DNA of 27,084 bases, from contig JAEZRH010000030.1 of NCBI GenBank assembly GCA_023412845.1, forward strand, positions 1 through 27,084, written 5' to 3'. Both the position numbers and the translations under genes were made by a program. Source of the stretch: Bacillota bacterium (GTDB lineage: Bacteria; Bacillota; Clostridia; Oscillospirales; Acutalibacteraceae). Below are positions 7,496 through 16,693 of this stretch, one piece after another (position 1 is the stretch's first letter; every line of letters begins with the position of its first letter). Below the pieces are notes generated by a model that saw only the letters and a list, made by a program, of their open reading frames with translations, did no database searches and was not told the DNA's origin.

Positions 7496-8455
7496 ATGTT
7501 TGAACAACGGATCAACATCGACCGCATGGAACAGGCGGTCGCCCTGTTCGGCAGCTTCGACGAAAACATCAGGCTGATCGAGAGGGAATACCGGGTGGCT
7601 ATCGTCTGCCGCGGGAGCGAAATGAAGATTTCCGGCGAACCGGAAGACGTCGCAAAAGCCGTCCGCGCCGTGGAGAGCCTGCTTTCGCTCATCAACAGGG
7701 GAGAATCCCTCAGCGAGCAGAACGTGCGGTACTGCATCTCCCTCGTGAACGAGGGAAGCGAGAGCAAAATTGAAACTCTGGCCGGCGACTGTATCTGCAT
7801 CACGTCGAAGGGCAAGCCCGTGAAGGCGAAAACGCTGGGGCAGAAAAAGTACTGTTCCGCCATCCAGAGCAACACCATCACCATCGGCGTCGGGCCGGCC
7901 GGCACAGGCAAAACTTACCTTGCGGTAGCGCTTGCGGTCTCGTCGTTCCGTTCGCAGGAAGTGAACCGCATCATTCTGACGAGGCCGGCCGTGGAAGCCG
8001 GCGAAAAGCTGGGCTTTCTGCCCGGCGATCTCCAGCAGAAGGTGGACCCGTACCTTCGCCCGCTGTACGACGCTCTGTTCGACATGCTGGGCGCGGAGAC
8101 CTACCAGAAGTACGTCGAACGGGGAAACATCGAAGTGGCGCCGCTTGCCTACATGCGCGGCCGCACACTCGACGACAGCTTCATCATCCTGGACGAAGCG
8201 CAGAACACCACGCCGGAGCAGATGAAGATGTTCCTGACGCGGCTCGGTTTTGGCTCCAAAATGGTGATTACGGGCGACGTGACGCAGATTGACCTGCCGG
8301 ATGGCAAGAAGTCCGGCCTGAAGGAAGTGCTGCGCATCCTTCGCGGGATCGACGATATCGCGCAGATCCGGTTTACCGAGAAAGACGTCGTGCGCCACAA
8401 GCTGGTGCAGGACATCATCAAAGCATATGAGAAAAATGAAGAAGCGGGGCGGTGA
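7496..8455 (+). CDS. phoH: PhoH family NTPase
   Basis: A 319-aa PhoH-like ATPase. It has an N-terminal KH-like region (residues 1-90) and a P-loop NTPase core with Walker A GPAGTGKT at 133-140, the PhoH block LTRPAVEAGEKLGFLPGDL, Walker B FIILDEAQN with D233-E234, and the VITGDVTQIDLP sensor block. PhoH proteins are RNA-associated ATPases whose exact job is not settled; they are almost always next to ybeY, as here, which points to RNA or ribosome quality control. The start ATG has AGGTGA just upstream. ybeY begins 5 bp after its stop. Confidence 0.95.
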   Translation: MFEQRINIDRMEQAVALFGSFDENIRLIEREYRVAIVCRGSEMKISGEPEDVAKAVRAVESLLSLINRGESLSEQNVRYCISLVNEGSESKIETLAGDCICITSKGKPVKAKTLGQKKYCSAIQSNTITIGVGPAGTGKTYLAVALAVSSFRSQEVNRIILTRPAVEAGEKLGFLPGDLQQKVDPYLRPLYDALFDMLGAETYQKYVERGNIEVAPLAYMRGRTLDDSFIILDEAQNTTPEQMKMFLTRLGFGSKMVITGDVTQIDLPDGKKSGLKEVLRILRGIDDIAQIRFTEKDVVRHKLVQDIIKAYEKNEEAGR

Positions 8456-8460
8456 TCTTT

Positions 8461-8970
8461 ATGGAAAAGATAAGGGTTATGATCGACAATAAACAGAAAG
8501 CGGTGAAGATCCCGACGGGGATCCGTATGTTGGTGCGCCGTTGCTGCAACGCGGTGCTTAAAATGGAGAATTTCAGCGAATCCGCGGAAATCAGCGTTAC
8601 TTTTGTGGATAACGAGCAGATCCGAAAGCTGAACAGCCAGTACCGAAACAAAGACGTGGAAACGGATGTGCTCTCTTTCCCCATGGGGGAAAACGGCGTG
8701 TACGATACCGACCATTCGAACGGGGCCAAGATTCTGGGTGATATTGTGATCTCGATGGAAAAGGCTGTCGAACAGGCGCAGCGCTTCGGCCACAGCCTTG
8801 AGCGTGAGGTGGGGTATCTTACGGCCCATTCCATGCTGCACCTTCTTGGGTACGACCATGAAAAGGGCGGCATAGAAAAAGTGCGCATGCGCGAAAAGGA
8901 AGAGCAGGTCATGACGGAGCTCGGCCTGCCCAGCACGAGCAGCTATGTTCTGGACGACGACGAGGAATGA
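8461..8970 (+). CDS. ybeY: Endoribonuclease YbeY (rRNA maturation factor)
   Basis: A 169-aa single-strand-specific metallo-endoribonuclease involved in 16S rRNA 3'-end maturation and ribosome quality control. The zinc motif is complete: H123, H127 and H133 in HSMLHLLGYDH. The preceding family blocks ISVTFVDNEQIRKLNSQYR and TDVLSFPMGE are also present. The ATG at 8461 is chosen because GGTGAT lies 4 nt upstream; the in-frame GTG at 8452 overlaps the phoH stop region and lacks a spaced ribosome binding site. It sits between phoH and dgkA in a tight operon. The C-terminal tail is acidic (DDDEE). Confidence 0.96.
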   Translation: MEKIRVMIDNKQKAVKIPTGIRMLVRRCCNAVLKMENFSESAEISVTFVDNEQIRKLNSQYRNKDVETDVLSFPMGENGVYDTDHSNGAKILGDIVISMEKAVEQAQRFGHSLEREVGYLTAHSMLHLLGYDHEKGGIEKVRMREKEEQVMTELGLPSTSSYVLDDDEE

Positions 8971-8973
8971 GAA

Positions 8974-9480
8974 TTGCGCTTTCTGAAAAGTTTTAAATAC
9001 GCTTTCCGGGGAATCATATACTGCGTCAACAACGAGCGCAACATGAGAATCCATGCCGTTGCGGGCCTTTACATTTTTGTGTTTTCCTTTTTCTTCGGCC
9101 TTTCGCGGACAGGCTACGCCGTGCTGTTCCTTACCGTGGCGCTTGTGTGGATGACGGAGTTGTTCAATACCGTCGCGGAAGAGCTGAGTGATCTTGTGGC
9201 GCCGAGTTTCAACCCGGTCGTGCGCATCGTCAAGGACATGGCTTCCGGTTCGGTGCTGGTGTGCGCCGGATTTTCCGTTTTTGTAGGCATATGTTTGTTC
9301 TGGCGGCCGGAAAGCTTTGCGAAGATCGCGGCTTATTTCGCCGCAAACCCGGCCATGCTGGTTCTGCTTGCCGCCGTTACGGCGGCAAGCGTCGTTTTTA
9401 TTGTTCTCGGGCCGCTGGGCATACGGGACAGGATCCGGTTCAAAAAACAGGACGGAAAGGAAGGCGGCCCGGATGAGTGA
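8974..9480 (+). CDS. dgkA: Undecaprenol/diacylglycerol kinase (DgkA family)
   Basis: A 168-aa small integral membrane lipid kinase. In Gram-positives this family phosphorylates undecaprenol to feed the cell-wall lipid carrier pool. The conserved active-site helix is visible as E62-L-F-N65-T-V-A-E69 followed by D73, after the amphipathic N-terminus FKYAFRGIIYCVNNERNMRIH. Membrane segments lie near residues 30-48, 50-68, 91-110 and 124-147. The last is an extension beyond the usual ~125 residues and ends in a basic tail. It starts at TTG (8974), with AGGA of the ybeY stop region serving as ribosome binding site. The usual Bacillus order has cdd between dgkA and era; here era overlaps dgkA directly by 8 bp. 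Confidence 0.9.
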   Translation: MRFLKSFKYAFRGIIYCVNNERNMRIHAVAGLYIFVFSFFFGLSRTGYAVLFLTVALVWMTELFNTVAEELSDLVAPSFNPVVRIVKDMASGSVLVCAGFSVFVGICLFWRPESFAKIAAYFAANPAMLVLLAAVTAASVVFIVLGPLGIRDRIRFKKQDGKEGGPDE

Positions 9481-10396
9481 ACAAATAGAGCGCAGGTCCG
9501 CGTTCGCTGCCATTGTAGGGCGCCCCAACGTGGGCAAATCCTCTTTGCTGAACGCGATGCTCGGAGCCAAGGTGGCGATCGTCTCGCAGAAGCCGCAGAC
9601 GACGCGCACCCGTGTGACGGGCATCCTCACACGGGGTGACACGCAGCTCGTTTTTATCGACACGCCCGGCCTTTTAAAGCCGCGCAACCGGCTCGGCGAA
9701 TTCATGGTCCGCTCCGTACAGGAGTCGGTCGCGGGGGTGGACGTCTGCCTGCTCGTGGTAGAGGCGGGCAAAAAAATTTCGCCCGCCGACCTGGAACTGA
9801 CGGAAACGTTCCGCAAACAGCAGATGCCCGCGGTGCTTGCCATCAACAAGATCGACCTACTTCCGGAGAAAAGCGTGCTGATGTCGCAGATCGCGGAGCT
9901 TTCCGCCCGATATCCGTTCGCGGCCGTGGTGCCGGTTTCGGCGGCGAACCGCAGCGGCGTCGGGGAACTTGTGGAAGAACTTGCGAAGCTCGCGGTGCCG
10001 GGAGGACATTTCTTTGACGACGACGCCCTGACCGACCAGCCGGAACGCGTCATCGCTTCCGAGATCGTGCGCGAAAAGCTTCTCCGCCTGCTCGACAGCG
10101 AGGTCCCTCACGGGACGGCTGTCAACGTGGAACGCCTGTCGGAGCGGGAAGACGGCAGCGGCATCACCGATGTCGTTGCGACCATCTATTGCGAAAGGGA
10201 TTCCCACAAGGGGATCATCATCGGCAAGGGTGGGGCGATGATGAAAAAGATCGGCACCTACGCCCGGGAGGATATGGAAAAATTTTTCGGCTGCAAAATC
10301 AATCTGAAGCTATGGGTGAAGGTGAGGGAGGACTGGCGCAATCAGGAAGCCGCGCTGCGTTCCTTCGGCTACGACAGTTCCGCCTTCGACGGCTGA
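9473..10396 (+). CDS. era: GTPase Era
   Basis: A 307-aa ribosome-assembly GTPase that binds the 3' end of 16S rRNA. The GTPase motifs are G1 GRPNVGKS at 16-23, the effector loop with TTRTRVTGI, G3 DTPG at 63-66, G4 NKID at 125-128 and a PVSA G5 region. The C-terminal KH domain has GKGG at 251-254 followed by MMKKIGTYARED. The ATG at 9473 gives the standard Era N-terminus and has GGCGG upstream; it overlaps the end of dgkA by 8 bp, so translation is probably coupled. It is a functional partner of YbeY in 16S maturation and encoded in the same unit. Confidence 0.97.
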   Translation: MSEQIERRSAFAAIVGRPNVGKSSLLNAMLGAKVAIVSQKPQTTRTRVTGILTRGDTQLVFIDTPGLLKPRNRLGEFMVRSVQESVAGVDVCLLVVEAGKKISPADLELTETFRKQQMPAVLAINKIDLLPEKSVLMSQIAELSARYPFAAVVPVSAANRSGVGELVEELAKLAVPGGHFFDDDALTDQPERVIASEIVREKLLRLLDSEVPHGTAVNVERLSEREDGSGITDVVATIYCERDSHKGIIIGKGGAMMKKIGTYAREDMEKFFGCKINLKLWVKVREDWRNQEAALRSFGYDSSAFDG

Positions 10397-10476
10397 GCGA
10401 TCGCCATAGCACATCAAAATCGAAAAATCTGTCATATTGTGGCTTATATTCATTTATTTACCGCTCATAGAACCCC

Positions 10477-10563
10477 GTGAACAACAAATACTTTTGTCAG
10501 GGGCCGCGAATCCGGCGGGATGTGCAGACAGCCGGAGCCGGTCGGCGGGTCCCCATTGTTCAC
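10477..10563 (+). ncRNA. Structured leader upstream of yqzL-recO (unassigned)
   Basis: Three nested, perfectly complementary helices read by eye. GTGAACAA (10477-10484) pairs with TTGTTCAC (10556-10563). GGGGCCGC (10500-10507) pairs with GCGG+CCCC (10545-10548, 10551-10554, two-base bulge). TCCGGC (10511-10516) pairs with GCCGGA (10531-10536). It lies in the non-coding gap after era and ends 20 nt before the yqzL start. I cannot match it to a known riboswitch or ribosomal-protein leader. There is no T-run after it, so control of translation is more likely than termination, if it regulates at all. Confidence 0.45.
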
Positions 10564-10582
10564 AAAAAAGGGAGCGGTTATC

Positions 10583-10747
10583 TTGGACGAAAAGACAGCG
10601 TGGAACAGCTTCTGCCGGACGGGAAACATCAGGGATTACCTCGCGTATGCCCAGTGCAAAGCAGACAACACGGAAGCAAAGTCACAGGAGGACCGGAATG
10701 AAACTGGACGCCCAGGGCTTGGTGGTCAGGGAGAAGTACGTGGGTGA
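10583..10747 (+). CDS. yqzL: YqzL family small protein
   Basis: A 54-aa protein beginning (M)DEKTAWNSFCRTGNIRDYLAYAQCK. The core W..F..TGNI..YL.Y matches the small YqzL family, which sits between era and recO in Bacillus and many Clostridia; its function is unknown. The start is TTG at 10583 with GGGAG 8 nt upstream. No in-frame ATG fits the family. The 3' end overlaps recO by 50 bp, so the last ~16 residues are shared coding space and compositionally odd (RPGLGGQGEVRG). Position between era and recO is strong support. It is preceded by a structured leader. Confidence 0.8.
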   Translation: MDEKTAWNSFCRTGNIRDYLAYAQCKADNTEAKSQEDRNETGRPGLGGQGEVRG

Positions 10748-11462
10748 CACCGACCGCCTGGTTACCGTTCTGACACGGGAAAAGGGGATCTTACGCGCGT
10801 TTGTCCGTCAGCCGAAGCACGCGGGCGGCTTGAGGCTTTCCGCAACAAGGCTGTTTACCTACTCCCGCTTCTCGGTTTTCGAGGGGCGGGACAGTTACAT
10901 AATCGACGACGCCCAGCCGATCGAGGTCTTTTTCGACCTTCGAAAGGATATCGGGCGCCTTTCGCTTGCCCAGTATTTCTGCGAGCTTTCGATTGAGCTC
11001 GCTCCGCAGGATTCCCCCGCGGAAGACTATCTTCGCCTGCTTCTGAACGCCATGTATTTTCTGCAGAAAGGTGCGCATTCCGCCGCGTCCCTGAAAGCGG
11101 CGGTCGAGATGCGCATGATGTCGCTTTCAGGATATATGCCGGACCTTGTCTGCTGCTTGGTGTGCGGCCGCTACGAAGCGGACGAGATGTTTTTTCTGCC
11201 GCGCAGCGGAAAAATCGTCTGCGGGGAGTGCTATACCGCCGGCGGAGAACCCGCCGTGCGGCTGGAACGCGGCGCCATGACCGCGCTTCGACATACGATA
11301 TACGCCGAGTTCGGCAAGCTGTTTTCGTTCCGTCTTCCGCAGGCCGCGGAGCGGGAGCTCGCGGCGGCTTCCGAGAGTTATGTGCTGGAAACCCTGGGGC
11401 ACGGCTTCAAAACCCTCGATTTTTACTACGGCGTGTCGCCGCAGGAACACCCCGCCGGCTAG
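10698..11462 (+). CDS. recO: DNA repair protein RecO
   Basis: A 254-aa recombination mediator of the RecFOR pathway that loads RecA on SSB-coated gaps. It has the N-terminal OB fold (MKLDAQGLVVREKYVGDTDRL), the helical region, and the C-terminal zinc finger with two CxxC pairs at C153/C156 and C175/C178. The ATG at 10698 has AGGAGG 5 nt upstream. It overlaps the 3' end of yqzL by 50 bp. In many Clostridia glyQS follows recO; here the next elements are a structured non-coding stretch, a GNAT remnant and mutS2. Confidence 0.95.
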   Translation: MKLDAQGLVVREKYVGDTDRLVTVLTREKGILRAFVRQPKHAGGLRLSATRLFTYSRFSVFEGRDSYIIDDAQPIEVFFDLRKDIGRLSLAQYFCELSIELAPQDSPAEDYLRLLLNAMYFLQKGAHSAASLKAAVEMRMMSLSGYMPDLVCCLVCGRYEADEMFFLPRSGKIVCGECYTAGGEPAVRLERGAMTALRHTIYAEFGKLFSFRLPQAAERELAAASESYVLETLGHGFKTLDFYYGVSPQEHPAG

Positions 11463-11498
11463 TTCGGCGAAACGTAATAAGTTTGTTTCGGCGAGCGA

Positions 11499-11633
11499 GT
11501 CCGGGGCAATTCCCGATGACGTTTTTGTCTGCGGGAGCAATTCCCAAGACCGTCCGGGCACGGAAAGCCCAAAGGTCCGCTCAGCCGCACGCCCGGCCGT
11601 GGGGGCTGACACAGTCCGCTGGACGGCATTTTT
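11499..11633 (+). ncRNA. Array of short hairpins between recO and the GNAT remnant (unassigned)
   Basis: By eye this non-coding stretch folds into consecutive hairpins. H1 is GTC-CGGG/CCCG-GAC (11499-11520). H2 is GTCT-GGGA/TCCC-AGAC (11527-11550), and both present the same GCAATTCCC core. Then CCGTCC (11550-11555) pairs with GGACGG (11621-11626), enclosing GGGC/GCCC (11556-11559/11567-11570) and a two-part hairpin TCAGCC/GGCTGA (11581-11586/11604-11609) with inner CACG/CGTG. ATTTTT follows at 11628-11633. The closing helix competes with H2 by a base or two. I recognise no known RNA family. A T-box was considered and rejected. Confidence 0.4.
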
Positions 11634-11651
11634 ACCCGGGAGGGAATAGAT

Positions 11652-11831
11652 ATGGACTCTGACGAGAGAATGGAGCTTCGCCCTGCACGGGAAGAAGACC
11701 TGCCGCAGGTCGTCCGGCTTTTTTCCGGCGCAGTGCGGCGGATGCGCGAAAACGGTATCGAGCAGTGGGATGAAATTTATCCGGACGCGGACATAACCCT
11801 GACGGAACACGGCTGTGTGTATATTGAGTAA
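11652..11831 (+). pseudogene. GNAT acetyltransferase remnant, N-terminal 59 residues
   Basis: The frame reads MDSDERMELRPAREEDLPQV, then VRRMRENGIEQWDEIYPDAD, and ends EHGCVYIE followed by TAA. This matches the first third of a GNAT N-acetyltransferase of the type IRxATxxDLPxI...M...GIdQWDexYP...I..DI..G.LYv. The rest, including the acetyl-CoA-binding V/I-x-x-x-x-R/Q-x-x-G-x-G/A loop, is missing, and mutS2 starts 18 bp downstream. A good ribosome binding site (GGGAGGG, 8 nt upstream) is retained. It is most simply a gene truncated by a deletion whose other end abuts mutS2, but a short expressed peptide cannot be excluded. Confidence 0.72.
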
Positions 11832-11848
11832 CAGAAAGGATTCCTTTG

Positions 11849-14209
11849 ATGCAACAGGATATGCAGAAACACGCGAAAGCGCTGGAACTGGATAAAGTAC
11901 TAAAGCTGCTTGCGGCGGAGACGTCCTGCCCGGACGCCGCCGAAGCGGCGCAGACACTGATGCCGTCGCCGCAGGATGCCGCGCGCCTGCTGCGGCAGAC
12001 GGACGATGCGTTCGTCCTGATGGCAAAATTCGGGTCGCCGTCGTTCGGCGGCCTTTCCAATGTGACGAATCCCCTGCCCAGGGCGCAGGCCGGAGGGCTT
12101 CTGACCATGAAGGAGCTGCTGGGCGTCGCCGTCGTATTGCGCACGCTGCGCGGCATTCCCGAATGGCGCCAGAAAAGCGCGGGGAGCGGCACCAGCCTGG
12201 ACGATCTGTTTTCCATGCTGATGCCGAACAAATTTCTCGAAGAGCGCATCGGGGGCGCGATCCTCAGCGAAGAGGAAATGGCCGACACGGCTTCTCCCGC
12301 GCTCGCGGCCATCCGCCGGAAGATCCGCTCCGCGTCGACGCGCGCCCGCGAGGTGCTTGACCGCATGGTGCGTTCGTCCGCCTACCAGAAATTCCTTCAG
12401 GACCCGATCGTCACCATCCGCGACGGGCGTTTCGTCGTGCCGGTCAAAGCCGAATGCCGCAACGAAGTCGCCGGACTGGTCCACGACACGTCGGCCAGCG
12501 GTTCCACCGTGTTCATCGAGCCGATGGGCGCCGTGGACGCAAACAACGAAGTGAAGGTCCTCGTCTCGCAGGAGCAGAAGGAAATGGAGCGCATCCTCGC
12601 GGAGCTCTCCGCCGAGGCGGGCAATTTTGCGGACACGACCATCCGCGGGTACGAGACTGCGGTACAGCTCAACGTGATCTTCGCCAAGGCCTCGCTGGCC
12701 TACAAGATGAAAGCGACCATGCCGGCCCTCAACGACAAAGGGCGCATCGTTCTTCACAGGGCGCGCCATCCCCTGATCAACAGGGACGAGGTCGTGCCCA
12801 CCGACATCGAGCTTGGCACGCGGTTCGACACGCTCGTCATCACCGGCCCGAACACGGGAGGCAAGACCGTCTCGCTCAAGACCATCGGCCTTCTGACGCT
12901 GATGGCCATGTGCGGGCTGATGATCCCGGCTTCGGAAAACAGCGAGATTTCAGTTTTTCACCAGGTGCTTGCGGATATCGGAGACGAGCAGAGCATTGAG
13001 CAGTCGCTTTCGACCTTTTCCGCTCACATGAAGAATATAATAGAGATTATGGAGCGGGCCGACGGCGGCAGCCTGATTCTGCTGGACGAACTCGGCGCGG
13101 GCACCGACCCGGTGGAGGGCGCGGCGCTCGCCGAGGCCATTCTGGAATCCCTGCGCCGCCGCGGAGCCAAAATCGCCGCGACGACGCACTACGCCGAACT
13201 GAAGGCCTACGCTTTGCAGACCGACGGAGTGGAAAACGCAAGCTGCGAGTTCGACGTGGCCACGCTGCGGCCGACCTACCGGCTTCTCATCGGCATGCCG
13301 GGCCGGTCGAACGCGTTTGCCATTTCCCTTCGCCTCGGCATGAACGGCGGCGTCGTCGAGCGGGCGCAGGAACTCGTTTCCGGCGAAAACAAAAGGTTCG
13401 AGGACGTCGTGCGCAGTCTGGAGACGAGCCGCCAGCAGCTCGAGAACGAGCGCGAACAGGCGCAGCGGGCAAGGGAAGAATCGGAGCATGCCCGCCGCGA
13501 GGCGGAGGAAGCGCGCGACCGCATCCGCGCACAGGCGGATGCGGAACTGGAAAGAGCCCGGCAGAAAGCGGCGCTCCTGACGCAGCAGACGCGCTCGCAG
13601 ATCGACGCGCTGCTGAACGAAATGGAAGAGATCCGCAGGCAGCAGGGCAAGACGATGACCGCCGAGCAGAAGGCGCGGATGAACGCCGGCCTGCGCGCGC
13701 TGGAAAACGCCTCCGACCCCGTGAACCATAAATCTGAAGGGGACTACCGCCTGCCACGCCCGCTGAAAGCCGGAGACTCCGTGCTGATCTACGATATCGA
13801 CAAAGCCGCCACGGTTCTGCGCCCGGCAGAGGGCGACCCGCCGGAGGTCCTGGTACAGGCGGGCATTCTTCAGACGCGAATCCCGCTTTCCAACCTGCGG
13901 CTGGTCGAGAAGAAGAAGGAAAAACCCCGTTTCCGTTCCGTGACCAAAGATGTTGCGGGGCGCTCCGCAGCGACGGAAGTCGACCTGCGCGGCCAGAATG
14001 CCGACGAGGCGGTCATGAACGTCGACCGTTTCATCGACGGCGCGGTGATGTCCGGAGTCGGGCAGCTCACCATCATCCACGGCAAGGGGACGGGGGTCCT
14101 GCGCTCCGCCGTGCAGCAGCATTTGAAAACCCACCCGAATGTAAAAAGCTTCCGGCTCGGTACCTTCGGCGAAGGCGAGTCGGGCGTCACCATTGTGGAA
14201 CTGAAATAA
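11849..14209 (+). CDS. mutS2: Endonuclease MutS2
   Basis: A 786-aa MutS-like ATPase with a C-terminal Smr nuclease domain. MutS2 suppresses recombination and, in Bacillus, also splits collided ribosomes. Order of parts: N-terminal core, clamp-like region with coiled coils, ATPase with Walker A GPNTGGKT at 333-340 and Walker B ILLDELGAGTDP, a long charged coiled coil (about 510-620), a KOW-like segment, then Smr from residue 712 (DLRGQNADEA) with HGKGTG near 744. It lacks the mismatch-recognition domain of MutS. The ATG at 11849 has AAAGGA upstream; a TTG at 11846 is also possible. The long length is normal for the family. Confidence 0.97.
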   Translation: MQQDMQKHAKALELDKVLKLLAAETSCPDAAEAAQTLMPSPQDAARLLRQTDDAFVLMAKFGSPSFGGLSNVTNPLPRAQAGGLLTMKELLGVAVVLRTLRGIPEWRQKSAGSGTSLDDLFSMLMPNKFLEERIGGAILSEEEMADTASPALAAIRRKIRSASTRAREVLDRMVRSSAYQKFLQDPIVTIRDGRFVVPVKAECRNEVAGLVHDTSASGSTVFIEPMGAVDANNEVKVLVSQEQKEMERILAELSAEAGNFADTTIRGYETAVQLNVIFAKASLAYKMKATMPALNDKGRIVLHRARHPLINRDEVVPTDIELGTRFDTLVITGPNTGGKTVSLKTIGLLTLMAMCGLMIPASENSEISVFHQVLADIGDEQSIEQSLSTFSAHMKNIIEIMERADGGSLILLDELGAGTDPVEGAALAEAILESLRRRGAKIAATTHYAELKAYALQTDGVENASCEFDVATLRPTYRLLIGMPGRSNAFAISLRLGMNGGVVERAQELVSGENKRFEDVVRSLETSRQQLENEREQAQRAREESEHARREAEEARDRIRAQADAELERARQKAALLTQQTRSQIDALLNEMEEIRRQQGKTMTAEQKARMNAGLRALENASDPVNHKSEGDYRLPRPLKAGDSVLIYDIDKAATVLRPAEGDPPEVLVQAGILQTRIPLSNLRLVEKKKEKPRFRSVTKDVAGRSAATEVDLRGQNADEAVMNVDRFIDGAVMSGVGQLTIIHGKGTGVLRSAVQQHLKTHPNVKSFRLGTFGEGESGVTIVELK

Positions 14210-14231
14210 GTTCCGAACGGAGGGCTGTGTC

Positions 14232-14900
14232 ATGCAGGTCTATTCCAACCCTGTTTCTTCCGGAAAATCCGGGCACGGGATCACCGTGTTTTTGAGCATC
14301 CTCGCCGTCCTGCTTGCGGCCGCGGCGGTCCTGTCGTGGATGGTGCTGAACGACCCCAACGCGGGAAAAGGGTTTGACTCCTCCGCGCCGTCGGACGCCG
14401 CGGTTAAACAGCTGTTTCAGTCCGTCGTGACGGGGAAGGAGAGCAGCTTCTCCACAGAAGAGACGAACGGCCTCCTCGCGTATCTTTTTCAAAAATATAA
14501 CAAAAACAAAAGCGCTTCCGACACTCAGATTAAAGCGATCGCCGTCGCTAACGCCGCAGGCGACTCGGCCGACCTATATCTGCCGGTCCGGTACAAAGGC
14601 AAAAATCTCGGCGTCCTGCTCAACGTGACGCCGTCTCTTTCCGCCGACGGCGCAGAGCTCGTTTTCCGCGTGAATTCGGCCCGCGTCGGCCGCCTGCCGG
14701 TCCCTGCGGGCTGGGTGCTGAAAGCCGCGGAGAAAAAGCTTCCCGAAGGCTTTGCCGTCGGCGGAAACGAAGTTACTTTCCCGGCCCCGTCGCTGAGCCT
14801 GTCCGTTCTTAATGTGTCGGGGTCTCTCAAAATCAGCGATCTGCGAATGGAAAACGGCACGCTCAAAATCGGCGCGAAAACGGCGATCAGCGCGGACTGA
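14232..14900 (+). CDS. Membrane-anchored YpmS/DUF2140-like protein
   Basis: A 222-aa protein with a short cytoplasmic N-terminus, one membrane anchor (ITVFLSILAVLLAAAAVLSWMVL, about residues 17-39) and an extracytoplasmic domain. The pattern EETNGLLAYLFQKY, then LYLPVRYKGKNLGVLLNVTP, then VGRLPVPAGWVLKAAEKKLP resembles Bacillus YpmS-type proteins (DUF2140), which are thought to act at the cell envelope; this is a pattern match from memory, not a firm assignment. The ATG has GGAGG 9 nt upstream. It lies 22 bp after mutS2 on the same strand, with a new promoter right behind it, so it closes the mutS2 unit. The predicted exported domain is rich in Ser, Ala and Val. Confidence 0.7.
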   Translation: MQVYSNPVSSGKSGHGITVFLSILAVLLAAAAVLSWMVLNDPNAGKGFDSSAPSDAAVKQLFQSVVTGKESSFSTEETNGLLAYLFQKYNKNKSASDTQIKAIAVANAAGDSADLYLPVRYKGKNLGVLLNVTPSLSADGAELVFRVNSARVGRLPVPAGWVLKAAEKKLPEGFAVGGNEVTFPAPSLSLSVLNVSGSLKISDLRMENGTLKIGAKTAISAD

Positions 14901-14911
14901 TGAAAAGGCGC

Positions 14912-14940
14912 TTGACACCGGTCTGCGTTTCTGGTATAAT
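14912..14940 (+). promoter_or_regulatory. Strong sigma-A promoter for ylxM-ffh
   Basis: Perfect TTGACA (14912-14917), 17-bp spacer and perfect TATAAT (14935-14940). It lies 46 bp upstream of the ylxM start. It is one of the best promoter matches in the window and fits the essential SRP genes it precedes. Confidence 0.92.
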
Positions 14941-14986
14941 CCAAAGAGTGTAAAGAAGAATAGCTTTACATAAGGCGGTGCTCCGA

Positions 14987-15352
14987 ATGGCAAAGAACCT
15001 GAATATCTCTTTTTTGCTTGATTTTTACGGAGATATGCTGACGGACAAGCAGCGGGAAGTCGTCGATTATTACTACAACGACGATTTGTCGCTTTCCGAG
15101 ATCGCGGAAAACGAGGGCATCACGCGCCAGGGCGTGCGCGACGCCATCAAGCGCGCGGAAGCGCAGCTGCTCGAGATGGAAGAACGCCTCGGCTTTGCAG
15201 GCCGGTATCAGGCTGTCAGCGAAGGCCTGAAAGAGATCAAAGACGCCGCGGAGCGCGTCGCAGACTACAACGATCATTACAGCTGTTCGCGCGAGATCAG
15301 CGAGAACGCGGAACGGATTTTAAAAACGGTTCGGAAACTGACGGAGCAGTAA
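14987..15352 (+). CDS. ylxM: YlxM family SRP-associated DNA-binding protein
   Basis: A 121-aa helix-turn-helix protein that is usually encoded directly upstream of ffh and modulates or accompanies SRP. Typical text is LLDFYGDMLTDKQREVVDYY, then the sigma-70 region-4-like helix-turn-helix DLSLSEIAENEGITRQGVRD, then AIKRAEAQLLEMEERLG. The ATG at 14987 has AAGGCGGTG upstream with a 6-nt spacer; the GTG inside that site is unlikely as a start. It is 12 bp before ffh. Expression is driven by the strong promoter at 14912-14940. Confidence 0.92.
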   Translation: MAKNLNISFLLDFYGDMLTDKQREVVDYYYNDDLSLSEIAENEGITRQGVRDAIKRAEAQLLEMEERLGFAGRYQAVSEGLKEIKDAAERVADYNDHYSCSREISENAERILKTVRKLTEQ

Positions 15353-15364
15353 GGGGGAACAGCC

Positions 15365-16693
<1,329 letters not shown>

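Noticed and set aside
8149..10053. A 634-codon open frame on the minus strand across phoH-ybeY-dgkA-era
   Set aside because: It is antisense to four well-recognised genes, has no family resemblance, and reflects GC-biased codon use in the real genes.
11463..11640. T-box riboswitch between recO and mutS2
   Set aside because: No T-box consensus GGGTGGNACCGCG and no aminoacyl-tRNA synthetase or amino-acid gene downstream.
12950..14233. A 427-codon minus-strand frame inside mutS2
   Set aside because: Antisense to the conserved ATPase and Smr domains of MutS2; no recognisable motif.
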